This document shows, piece by piece, positions 11,213-18,977 of a DNA stretch of 24,068 nt. Each line of letters opens with the position of its first letter. The stretch's first letter is position 1. Source of the DNA: a virus; IMG/VR virus record IMGVR_UViG_3300032050_000805, positions 1 through 24,068 of that record. One strand, written 5' to 3'. The notes under the pieces were generated by a model. That model made no database searches and was not told the DNA's origin. It was given only the letters and a program-made list of their open reading frames with translations. The position numbers and the translations under genes are program-made.

Positions 11213-13434
11213 GCGCAGAAGCGATCCAGACCACTTTCCCCAACATGTGGGTACCAGACTCCCAGAAAGGGGAGGATTACCACAAGAACGCCATCCTGGC
11301 GATTCTGGGACAAACGGTCGCCAACGGGTACATCCCGAACCTCTATACCGCTATGGACAAGAGCATGAACTTCTACAATGGAGATTATGACTTGTCCAAG
11401 AAGTTTGACTTCCTGCAGAAAGACTACAACGGCAAGAGCCTACCGGCCTTGTGGATCAACTACAACAAGATCCGCAACAAGATTAACTTGTTGGAGGGAG
11501 AGGTGGCGGTCCAGAAGTTGGACGTAAGCTGCAAGACCTTAAACCGCGACGCAGTGTCGCGGAAGATGAAGAAGAAGGCTCAGATTATGGCTGAGAAGAT
11601 TATGGCCATGGTGATGCCTCAGATTGACCCTACGGGGGAACTCATGGAGATGAAGGAACCGGCATTCATGCCCTACTCCGACGAAGAGTTGGAGTTGTAC
11701 ATGAAGTCCTCCTACAAGGAGCCGATTGAGCGGACCATGGACTCGATTCTCCGCTACGAGGTGGAGCGAGACAAGTACGTGCAGACGAGGCTCGCCTTTT
11801 GGCGAGACATCTTGATTGTCGGCCGGGCCATTGGGAAGCATGAGTTGAGGTACGGAAAGCCACACATCCGTCGGGTAGACCCGAGGTATGTGATTGCGGA
11901 CCCGTATGTCTTTGACGACAGCTTCAGCACATCGGCCTTTATTGGCGAGTGGCGCTACGCTCCGGTCACGGAGGTCTGCGACACCTATGGTTTGACGCTT
12001 GAAGAGCTGAACAGCATCCGCTACGACCAAGGCTCTTGGCTTTGGGGGGGTTATTCGCAGAACGGCACCAACTTCCTGCTGCCCTACATTACCGTGAACA
12101 ACCAGTTCATGTGCTTGGTGTTCTACGCCGAATGGCGAGACATCCGCCAGGTGAGAGCGAAGGTCACCGTGGACCAGTATGGCGGCGAGCACGTCAAGAT
12201 CCTTGGCAAAGGGGAGAAACCTAAGCTGAGCGACAAGGAAAAGGAAGCCGGCGGAAGGATTGAGGAGCGAAACGTCGAAACAATCCGGAAAGCCACCCTG
12301 GTGGGTTCCAGCATCGTGAAGGAGTGGGGCGAAGCCAACAACATCGTAAGGGACAGCGTGGACAACCCCGTCAGGGCGGAGTACAGCTACACGATTATCT
12401 CCCCGCAGTACGTGAACTTCCGCAGTGTTTCGAAGGTGGAAGAGATGGCTGCGTTGCAGGAGTTCAAGGACTTGATCATGTACACGGTGCAGCAGGAGAT
12501 GTCTTCTGCCGGCCGTAAGGGCTTTGTCTACGACTTGCGTTACAAGCCGGACAACTTGCAGTTGCAGGACATCATGTACTACTTGAAGACGGCCGGTATT
12601 GCCTTTACGAGTAGCGGCCAGGAGGGCGTTCCTGCTGCCGGGAATCCATTCCCGAGCATCGATACCGGTATCTCCAACTCCATCAACCTGTACCTAAACC
12701 TAGCGAGCTACATCGACATGGAGATTGACAAGATCTCCGGCATCAACGATGCACGTCAGGGCTTTCAGAAGGGCGACGCTTTGGTTGGTGTGAGCCAAAT
12801 GGCCGTAATGCAGAGCAGTTTGATTACACAGCCTTTGAACAAGGCTTTTGAGATTTTCGAGAACGAACTGCTGCAGAAGTACGCCAACTACATCAAGACC
12901 ATCTTCCCATTCCTCAAGGAGCAGTACGAGCCGATTGTTTCTCAGATCGGCATTGACATCATGGAGGTGGACGAGGAGGTCCCTCTGCAGGACTATGGCA
13001 TTTTCGTGAAAGTCAATTCTGACGACATCATGAACAATCGTCAGAAGTTCGAACAGCTCGTCAGTGCGGCCGTACAGGCGAACAGCTTGAGCATCGCTGA
13101 GGCGATGGTTCTGTTGTTCAATCCTGACACAAAGGAAAGTGTTAAGAAGTTCTTAGCGTTGACGGACCGGAAAGCAGCTCAAGGGCAACAAGCCCAAGAG
13201 CAGCAGATGGCTATGCAACAACAAGCCATCCAGCAACAGATTTTGGGAGATACGGAGAAGCAAATTCAAGTGGACAGAGCTCGTTCCGAGAACAAAGGTC
13301 AATTGCAGATGTTAAGAGAAGAGTTAAAGAACCGTACAATGGAACAACAAACTCAGCTCGACATGCTCAAGAAAGAGCAGGAACAGAACTTCAACCTCAT
13401 CATGGAGGCTTTGAAAGAACAAAAAAACCAATAA
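11209..13434 (+). CDS. Portal protein
   Basis: The 741-residue protein forms the ring at one capsid vertex through which DNA passes. It has the portal-like features KIRNKINLLEGEV (87-99), RRVDPRYVIADPYV (221-234), and a long C-terminal Gln/Glu-rich helical region (about 655-741) like the barrel or tail of P22-type portals. The large size fits podovirus-like and crAss-like portals rather than the about 500-residue lambda or HK97 types. It follows the terminase gene with an ATGA overlap and precedes a scaffold-like gene by six bases. The call comes from gene order plus these motifs. Confidence 0.85.
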   Translation: MSAEAIQTTFPNMWVPDSQKGEDYHKNAILAILGQTVANGYIPNLYTAMDKSMNFYNGDYDLSKKFDFLQKDYNGKSLPALWINYNKIRNKINLLEGEVAVQKLDVSCKTLNRDAVSRKMKKKAQIMAEKIMAMVMPQIDPTGELMEMKEPAFMPYSDEELELYMKSSYKEPIERTMDSILRYEVERDKYVQTRLAFWRDILIVGRAIGKHELRYGKPHIRRVDPRYVIADPYVFDDSFSTSAFIGEWRYAPVTEVCDTYGLTLEELNSIRYDQGSWLWGGYSQNGTNFLLPYITVNNQFMCLVFYAEWRDIRQVRAKVTVDQYGGEHVKILGKGEKPKLSDKEKEAGGRIEERNVETIRKATLVGSSIVKEWGEANNIVRDSVDNPVRAEYSYTIISPQYVNFRSVSKVEEMAALQEFKDLIMYTVQQEMSSAGRKGFVYDLRYKPDNLQLQDIMYYLKTAGIAFTSSGQEGVPAAGNPFPSIDTGISNSINLYLNLASYIDMEIDKISGINDARQGFQKGDALVGVSQMAVMQSSLITQPLNKAFEIFENELLQKYANYIKTIFPFLKEQYEPIVSQIGIDIMEVDEEVPLQDYGIFVKVNSDDIMNNRQKFEQLVSAAVQANSLSIAEAMVLLFNPDTKESVKKFLALTDRKAAQGQQAQEQQMAMQQQAIQQQILGDTEKQIQVDRARSENKGQLQMLREELKNRTMEQQTQLDMLKKEQEQNFNLIMEALKEQKNQ

Positions 13435-13440
13435 ACACTT

Positions 13441-14580
13441 ATGGAAAATTTAGAATTGTTGGCTCTCCAGAAGCTGGAGGGCGACGCATCTACGGCTATG
13501 CCCGGTGGTGACGAGAACGAACAGGCCGCTCTAAGAGCGCAAGGCATTGTGGACCAACCCGCTGCGCAAGTGGAACCACCTGCAGAGCCTGAGCCTCCGG
13601 CTCAAGTTGATGTCGATGTAGACCCGGACGATGAACCCGAAGCGCTAGAAACAAACGAAGACGGCAATCAAAATGTTAATGTTGACGAGAACCCTGAAAA
13701 GGACCTCAATTTCGACATTGACCTTGACGAAGGCAAGGAGGTACCGGTAACAGATGACTTTGTTACCAAGTATCAATCGGAGTTTGAGACGTTAGGGCTT
13801 AGCGACGTGAAAGACTCTTCGGAGTTTGTCGAGAAGTTCAAGCAGCTCAAGCAGGAGTTGGAGGAAACGAAAGAATCCACCAAGACCGTCTTCGCCAACG
13901 ATATGATCCGAGAGGCCAACGAGATCATGAAGCAGGGGGGAGACTGGCTCGGTTACCTGGGCTTGGCTTCCTTTGATTACGATGGAGTTCCCGATGTGGA
14001 TCTTTTGTCGTATGAGCTGAAGTCCGACTTCGATTCGAAGGAGGAACTCGATGATTACTTGGCCTCCCTTGACGAGACCCAAATTCGCCTTAACGCGAAG
14101 AGGATACGAAAGGACTTGAAGTTGCAGCAGGATGCTCAGAAGCAACAGATTGCTATTAAGGCGGAGCAGAGCCAAAGGGCTTACGACGAGAACCTAAAGC
14201 AAGCAATCAAGGGTGTTGAGCGTGTAGATCGCGTCAAGGTCAAAGACCAAGACCGGGCGAGCATCGAAAAGATGCTTACCACCTACAACGACAAGGCCAA
14301 AGCTACTGAGTTCCAGATTAAGCACTTCCTGAAGCCTAGTGGAGAACCGGATTTCCAGAAGATGGTGCAAAGCGCCTATAAGCTGGAGATGTTCGACAAG
14401 GTGCTTGAGTACGCTACGCGCAGTGCCAAGAACTCAGGAAAAGCCGCTGTAATTCAAAACTTGTCCAACGTGGACCGACCCAAGACGACCAACATCGCCG
14501 AGGTTACACCACGAAAGGCACTTTCTCTTGTTGAATCCGAAGTTGATAGGTTAAGGAAGGGTGAAAAACCTTTATTTTAA
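13441..14580 (+). CDS. Scaffolding-like protein
   Basis: The 379-residue protein lies between portal and capsid genes, the usual place for the assembly scaffold. Its first third is disordered and very acidic (Pro/Glu/Asp-rich, about 40-105). The middle is helical with likely coiled coils (KQLKQELEETKE near 135 and a Gln/Lys-rich stretch near 230-250), and the end is basic (about 340-379, RPKTTNIAEV...RLRKGEKPLF). That layout, acidic and helical with a small basic end that can contact capsid protein, matches phage scaffolds. No protease motif is seen. A minor head or ejected protein is the alternative. Confidence 0.7.
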   Translation: MENLELLALQKLEGDASTAMPGGDENEQAALRAQGIVDQPAAQVEPPAEPEPPAQVDVDVDPDDEPEALETNEDGNQNVNVDENPEKDLNFDIDLDEGKEVPVTDDFVTKYQSEFETLGLSDVKDSSEFVEKFKQLKQELEETKESTKTVFANDMIREANEIMKQGGDWLGYLGLASFDYDGVPDVDLLSYELKSDFDSKEELDDYLASLDETQIRLNAKRIRKDLKLQQDAQKQQIAIKAEQSQRAYDENLKQAIKGVERVDRVKVKDQDRASIEKMLTTYNDKAKATEFQIKHFLKPSGEPDFQKMVQSAYKLEMFDKVLEYATRSAKNSGKAAVIQNLSNVDRPKTTNIAEVTPRKALSLVESEVDRLRKGEKPLF

Positions 14581-14599
14581 ACTTTAAACAAAAAACAAA

Positions 14600-15970
14600 A
14601 TGGCTTACGTAAATACAGTCAACCCCAGCAATGCTGCTCCCAATACCATCAGAACTGGTAATGTAGACAGCACGTACGTTTTTGGTGGAATCCAAAAACC
14701 CGACTTCAGCGATTACATCACGTATCGCTTCCCTCAGTATACCATCACTACGCTCTTGAGCCGTATCGGCCGCAAGAACCCTGTAGTTGGTAACGACGTG
14801 TTCAACTGGTTTGAGAAAGGCAAGTTCCGCCAATCCGTGACCACCACTAGTGCCCCTACCGGAGCGTCTGGCGACACCACTGGTACCGTAACAGTGCCGT
14901 CTGGAACTCAAGCTTCCTTCTTGCCTGGCGACGTTATTCGCTTTGAAAACAACGCTTATGGTGTTGTCACTGCGGTAACTGGTGCTGGCGGAAACGGCGC
15001 TTCTGGAACGCTTTCGATCACTGCTCTTGGAGCTAGCTTCGGCGTTAGCATTGCGACATCAGGAATCAAGTTTGCTCACCTGTACAACTTGCAGCAGGAG
15101 TACTCTGACAGCCCATCCGGTCGTGTATGGAATGAAAACCAAGTGAGTGAGTACTTGGGCATCATGCGTCGTTCGGTCACTTGTTCTACCACTCAGTCTT
15201 CCAACATGAAGTACGTGAAGAAGTCTGACAGCGAGTGGTCCTACTACTACATCAACGAGATGGAAACCATGCAAGAGATGGCCATGGACCGCGAGATGTA
15301 CATCTTGGCTGCGAAGTCAAATGGATCTGCCACAACTGGCAACGTAATGTCTGGCCGCCTTGGTGGTAACGGTATCCTTCCACGCGTCATCGCTGACGGT
15401 GTCGTAGGAACCTACTCCTCTGCCATCGCTGAGACCGATCTTGCCGAGCAAGTTCGCTTGATGTGCTTGAACAGCCAGGGCTCTGAGTTCACCGTTCTTT
15501 GCGGTAGCTCTGCTTATGCTGACGCTCAGTTCGCCTTGCGTGACTATACCTTGAATGGCGGTATCAGCTTCGGAGTATTCGGCAACGAAGGCTTGATGAC
15601 TGGTATCAACATCACCAAGTACAAGTTCATGGACAAGATTCTGAACTTCGTTCTGTACTACCCATTCGCCAACGAGGCTCTTTTCCCTGCTCCTGCTACC
15701 TCTGGTATCAACTGGGACAAAGCCATGTTGTTCTTGAACATGGGTACCGACGACCGTGGCAACCCGCTGATCAACCTGCGCTACAAGCAGGACTTGCTTG
15801 GCCAGAGCCTCGAGTTCCGGCGCACCGTCCAGGAAGGTATCACCTCTCCTGAAGCTGGCGCCTCTGCATCCCGTTCCAATGGTAAGGACGGCTTCACAGT
15901 GGACTTCTACTCGTCCATCGGTGTGGAGCTCCGTGCTGCCAACAACCACGGTTTGCTGTACGCTGCCTAA
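14600..15970 (+). CDS. Major capsid protein
   Basis: The 456-residue product follows the scaffold-like gene and is preceded by a strongly A-rich leader (AAACAAAAAACAAA before the ATG) and followed by a strong terminator, both fitting a very highly expressed gene. It has an N-terminal arm, a Thr/Gly-rich beta insertion (about 80-155), a long helix region (about 215-235, INEMETMQEMAMDREMYILA) like the HK97-fold spine helix, and a C-terminal beta-rich part. Codons are strikingly biased to C- or T-ending forms (GCT, GGT, AAC, GAC). No clear propeptide cleavage site is apparent. Function is inferred from position, size and this layout. Confidence 0.85.
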   Translation: MAYVNTVNPSNAAPNTIRTGNVDSTYVFGGIQKPDFSDYITYRFPQYTITTLLSRIGRKNPVVGNDVFNWFEKGKFRQSVTTTSAPTGASGDTTGTVTVPSGTQASFLPGDVIRFENNAYGVVTAVTGAGGNGASGTLSITALGASFGVSIATSGIKFAHLYNLQQEYSDSPSGRVWNENQVSEYLGIMRRSVTCSTTQSSNMKYVKKSDSEWSYYYINEMETMQEMAMDREMYILAAKSNGSATTGNVMSGRLGGNGILPRVIADGVVGTYSSAIAETDLAEQVRLMCLNSQGSEFTVLCGSSAYADAQFALRDYTLNGGISFGVFGNEGLMTGINITKYKFMDKILNFVLYYPFANEALFPAPATSGINWDKAMLFLNMGTDDRGNPLINLRYKQDLLGQSLEFRRTVQEGITSPEAGASASRSNGKDGFTVDFYSSIGVELRAANNHGLLYAA

Positions 15971-15991
15971 ACACAGCGGTTCTACGTGGAG

Positions 15992-16024
15992 AACCCTCGC
16001 CGAAAGGCGGGGGTTTTCTTTTTT
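15992..16024 (+). terminator. Intrinsic terminator after capsid gene
   Basis: A 10-bp stem AACCCTCGCC/GGCGGGGGTT (one G-U pair) closes a GAAA tetraloop at 16002-16005, followed by TTTTCTTTTTT. It lies 21 bases after the capsid stop codon, so the capsid transcript probably ends here with some read-through. Confidence 0.9.
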
Positions 16025-16071
16025 AGAACCAATCCAAACATTCGGTGTTATAGTGTCATAAAATTAAAACA

Positions 16072-16866
16072 ATGCCAGTAAAACAAAGCGACTTTGAGTT
16101 CTTCCTCCTGCAGGCAGGAAACGGGAGTACTTTTCATTTTTCGGAATACAAGACCTTGGACGGACAAGTCCATCGTTTGACGGAAACCATCCTTCCGGAT
16201 GGTCGTACGCGCTACAAGCGCTTTCACTTCAACATGGACGAACCGATGTTGGTCCACAAGGCCAACAAGGACTTGATGGACTTCTTGACGAATCATCCGA
16301 ACAACCCGGAGTCTCCATGGTTTAATGGCACCGCGTTGTTTAAGAGGCTTCAGCCGGAGGTTGAATCCAAGCAGCGCATTGAAGACAAGCTGTTGAACGC
16401 TAAGGCGCTTACATTGGCTTCTGAGCTGAAGGGACGTAGGCTCTTGGAGGTTGCATCGCTCTGCGGCATGTTCTACGATGAGGAGGACGAAACCTTGGCG
16501 TTTGAGAACGTTTTGACTTACGCTGAGCGTAACCCAAAGCAGTTCTTGAAGGTGTACAACATTCCGAACAAGGAAGCTCGTATGCGTCACCTGGTGCGTA
16601 CAGCGGTAGGTCGTGGCGTTATCACAACGAACGATGGCGTGTATCGCTTTGGTAGCTACACCTTGGGAGTGGACGAGAACTCGACGATCGGCAAATTGGT
16701 CAACGAGAAAGAAGTCTTGGACATGATCGAGAGCCGCATTGGCTTCTTAGATTCAGAGAAGGAGGAGCCCAAGCAGGAGGTTAAAGAACCGGTTGAGGAG
16801 CAAGGCCCAGAGATCACCATGGCTGAGCTGAACAAGTACACAAAGCCTAAAAGGCCGCAGCAGTAA
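16072..16866 (+). CDS. Hypothetical head/tail-region protein (264 aa)
   Basis: The 264-residue protein starts [21 protein letters not shown] first half has beta-like elements ([20 protein letters not shown]). Then come helices (about 110-160), a segment [31 protein letters not shown] (about 163-193) that reads like a small winged-helix, and an acidic and proline-rich tail. No family is recognised. The ATG follows an A-rich leader (AAAATTAAAACA). A one-base overlap with the next gene suggests co-translation. Its place right after the capsid gene is common for head-completion, cargo or internal proteins, but the function remains open. Confidence 0.6.
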   Translation: MPVKQSDFEFFLLQAGNGSTFHFSEYKTLDGQVHRLTETILPDGRTRYKRFHFNMDEPMLVHKANKDLMDFLTNHPNNPESPWFNGTALFKRLQPEVESKQRIEDKLLNAKALTLASELKGRRLLEVASLCGMFYDEEDETLAFENVLTYAERNPKQFLKVYNIPNKEARMRHLVRTAVGRGVITTNDGVYRFGSYTLGVDENSTIGKLVNEKEVLDMIESRIGFLDSEKEEPKQEVKEPVEEQGPEITMAELNKYTKPKRPQQ

Positions 16867-17444
16867 TGGCATCAACGCTTACGGATACAGAGCTACGCAT
16901 TCTGAGGTACCGGGAAAGGTACCCAGATGCGAGTCCTGTTGAAATAGCGGCAAATGTGGGCTCTTCTTCCGAGAGAGTGGCTCAGTTTTTAGCTACTCAA
17001 ACACCGCAGGTCATTGTGCCGCAGGTACAGCTTGACGAGATAGAGACGGCCTACATCCAGCAGAACGATTTGATTCTACGCTTTGTCAGTGGCCGATTGG
17101 TCAATGCCGGCAGAGTAGTTGGGGAGAATGGCACTACAGGCCCTGTGGGTCCTGCCGGTCCTACTGGAGCGTCTGGAAGTCCGGGAGCATCCGGAAGCAC
17201 GGGTCCTGCTGGTCCTCCTGGACCACAAGGCAACCAAGGAGTCCCTGGAGAGCTTGGTCCTCCTGGTGATGTCGGTCCTCCTGGCGCTACAGGAGCGCAA
17301 GGTCCTGCTGGTCCAGGCTTCAGTAATGGAGACGCAAAAGGCGACATCAAATACTGGGACGGAACTGGATGGAAGAACCTGGCTATAGGCACAAACGGAC
17401 AAGTATTGACTGTTGGTGAAGACAACGCCTTGATTTGGAATTGA
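16866..17444 (+). CDS. Collagen-like fibre protein with C-terminal fibre-tip motif
   Basis: The 192-residue product has three parts. Residues 1-85 are helical; about 10-46 resembles a small helix-turn-helix, which may instead be a docking domain. Residues 86-151 form 22 uninterrupted Gly-X-Y triplets rich in GPP, GPA and GAS. Residues 152-192 carry [17 protein letters not shown] then [15 protein letters not shown], a motif common at ends of phage and bacterial fibre-like proteins. Collagen-like triplets form trimeric rods of about 19 nm at this length. It is probably a trimeric fibre on the head or tail that aids host or surface binding. The start overlaps the previous stop by one base. Confidence 0.75.
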   Translation: MASTLTDTELRILRYRERYPDASPVEIAANVGSSSERVAQFLATQTPQVIVPQVQLDEIETAYIQQNDLILRFVSGRLVNAGRVVGENGTTGPVGPAGPTGASGSPGASGSTGPAGPPGPQGNQGVPGELGPPGDVGPPGATGAQGPAGPGFSNGDAKGDIKYWDGTGWKNLAIGTNGQVLTVGEDNALIWN

Positions 17445-17474
17445 TGGGGGTATAAATTTTTCGAGTTATCACAG

Positions 17475-17500
17475 AGGGAGCTTCGGCTCCCTTTTCTTTT
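17475..17500 (+). terminator. Intrinsic terminator after collagen-like gene
   Basis: A 7-bp stem AGGGAGC/GCTCCCT closes a TTCG tetraloop and is followed by TTTTCTTTT. It starts 31 bases after the stop of the collagen-like gene and separates it from the connector genes. Confidence 0.9.
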
Positions 17501-17547
17501 GAACCCGTATGTTGGATTGATTGTTAAAAGAAAGATAGCAACGCCCA

Positions 17548-18288
17548 ATGACAGCAGCAGAACTAAGTGCGAGGTTTGACCTCATTTGCGACAAGGTTGG
17601 ATCGCCCTACTTTACGGACACGGAAAAAGACAATTTCTTCAATACGGCTCAGTTGAGCCTTGTTGACGAGATTCTTTTCCCTTCCAAGAAGCAGGACCGA
17701 AAGGATGTTGACGCTCTTGATTTCAGCCGTGAAGACGCATTTCAGCAGGGTATTGGGACATTGCTTAGAACCGCGACGGTTACCGGTATTGCTAGCGGAG
17801 TAAGCGCTATAACCTTTGCGACAATCAATACATCACTTGGAACTGGTAGTACGTCTCTCTACAAGGTTGTCGACTTCCTGGTACAAGCCGCTACAGGCTC
17901 TACAACGGATTATGTCAGCGCTAAGAGGGTAAGGTCTATCAGGGCAGCAACGAATGTCTACAAAGGGCTGAGAACATTTAATACGGCCGTTGCCGGTAAT
18001 AGGGGCGCCATCTACACCGTGTCTTCGTATGCTTCTGGCACATCGGGGACAACGAGCCTTGGGCAAATCGAGTTTTACCCTGCTGCCCCAGTGACCGGAT
18101 CATCTTACCTCGTAGAGGTCATCGTATTCCCAAGAGCTATCAAGACGACTGCGACAATTGTCAATCCAGAGATTGACCCGATGTTCCACAACGAACTTTT
18201 GTTTAGATCTCTGCAATTGGCTGGCATATCCATCCGAGAGACAGAGCTTTACCAATCCACCAACTTAGAACAGGCTAAAGAGCAATGA
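17548..18288 (+). CDS. Candidate head-tail connector / ring protein
   Basis: The 246-residue protein begins with helices (MTAAELSARFDLICDKVGSP, then TEKDNFFNTAQLSLVDEIL), then a beta-rich middle (about 75-185), and ends with a helical part (FHNELLFRSLQLAGISIRETELY). It precedes, and overlaps by four bases (ATGA), a second protein of similar size, then the giant tail protein. The arrangement recalls the ring proteins that stack below the portal in podovirus and crAss-like virions. I saw no motif specific enough to be sure, so a virion connector is an inference from order and layout. Confidence 0.5.
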   Translation: MTAAELSARFDLICDKVGSPYFTDTEKDNFFNTAQLSLVDEILFPSKKQDRKDVDALDFSREDAFQQGIGTLLRTATVTGIASGVSAITFATINTSLGTGSTSLYKVVDFLVQAATGSTTDYVSAKRVRSIRAATNVYKGLRTFNTAVAGNRGAIYTVSSYASGTSGTTSLGQIEFYPAAPVTGSSYLVEVIVFPRAIKTTATIVNPEIDPMFHNELLFRSLQLAGISIRETELYQSTNLEQAKEQ

Positions 18289-18977
18289 ACAACACCGTAA
18301 GCATCGACGAGATCGTCAGTAGCGCAGCGATTGCCTTGGGCATGGAGAACGACCGTTACCGGGTTCTCTTCTATGAATGGGCGTTCCAGGGTACCAGGGA
18401 CATTGGTTTAACGACCTTGAACTTGACCAATACCACAGGCGCCATCTCTGGTGGGGTCTATTCGATTCCTAGCAATTGCGTGTACATCGACTCTATTGCG
18501 ATACAGGTAGGGGCTAGTGGTCACGTCACCTATCCGTTCTTTGATTCCAACTACTGGGCGAATGTCCCGGATGACGACCAGACTCAGTACGACAAGGACT
18601 ACATCGTGAGCCGTCAAGGCAGCAACCTAATATTTAGCAGTACCGTAACCAGCAATGGCTACGACAAGGTCATCCTACGCTATTACGCCATGCCTGTAGA
18701 CGCAAACAACACTCCGTTGGTACCGGAGTACTACCTGAGAGCGATCGTGGCTTACATCGAATACATGTTCGTCAAGCGTGAACGCTACAAGAAGCGCAAC
18801 GAAATTCCAATGAGTGAGGTACAGATGCTGTACCAGCAGTGGGTCACCTTGAAGGCTGATGCTATGTCGAAGCGTAACCAGCCTCAGAAGCCCGAGATTG
18901 AAGCGGCGATTGCCATGTGGCTTACCATGCTCCCCAACCAAAAACGATTGATTAGAACGCCTAAAACCCCCAATTAA
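18285..18977 (+). CDS. Candidate adaptor / tail-tube ring protein
   Basis: The 230-residue protein has an N-terminal helical part (SIDEIVSSAAIALGMENDRY...YEWAFQGTRDIG), a central beta part with GGVYSIPSNCVYIDSIAIQV (about 56-75), then LRYYAMPVD and a C-terminal helical part (YYLRAIVAYIEYMFVKRERYKKR). Helix - beta - helix with a 'YSIPSNCVYI' type strand is the layout of T7 gp11-like tail tubular A / adaptor proteins and crAss-like ring proteins. It sits immediately before the giant nozzle-like gene, as gp11 precedes gp12. Family assignment is inferential. Confidence 0.6.
   Translation: MNNTVSIDEIVSSAAIALGMENDRYRVLFYEWAFQGTRDIGLTTLNLTNTTGAISGGVYSIPSNCVYIDSIAIQVGASGHVTYPFFDSNYWANVPDDDQTQYDKDYIVSRQGSNLIFSSTVTSNGYDKVILRYYAMPVDANNTPLVPEYYLRAIVAYIEYMFVKRERYKKRNEIPMSEVQMLYQQWVTLKADAMSKRNQPQKPEIEAAIAMWLTMLPNQKRLIRTPKTPN

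Noticed and set aside
11539-12192. A 217-codon leftward frame inside the portal gene
   Set aside because: It is a shadow of the biased codons of the portal gene; there is no leader, no family resemblance and full overlap with a convincing gene.
16047-16068. Iteron-like GTGTTATAGTGTCATAAA before the 264-aa gene
   Set aside because: Only GTGTTATA matches the iteron and the dyad arm is missing, so it is probably chance.
17051-17548. Long leftward open frames opposite the collagen-like gene
   Set aside because: They are antisense translations of the Gly-X-Y repeats, where codon bias keeps other frames open, and show no start signals.
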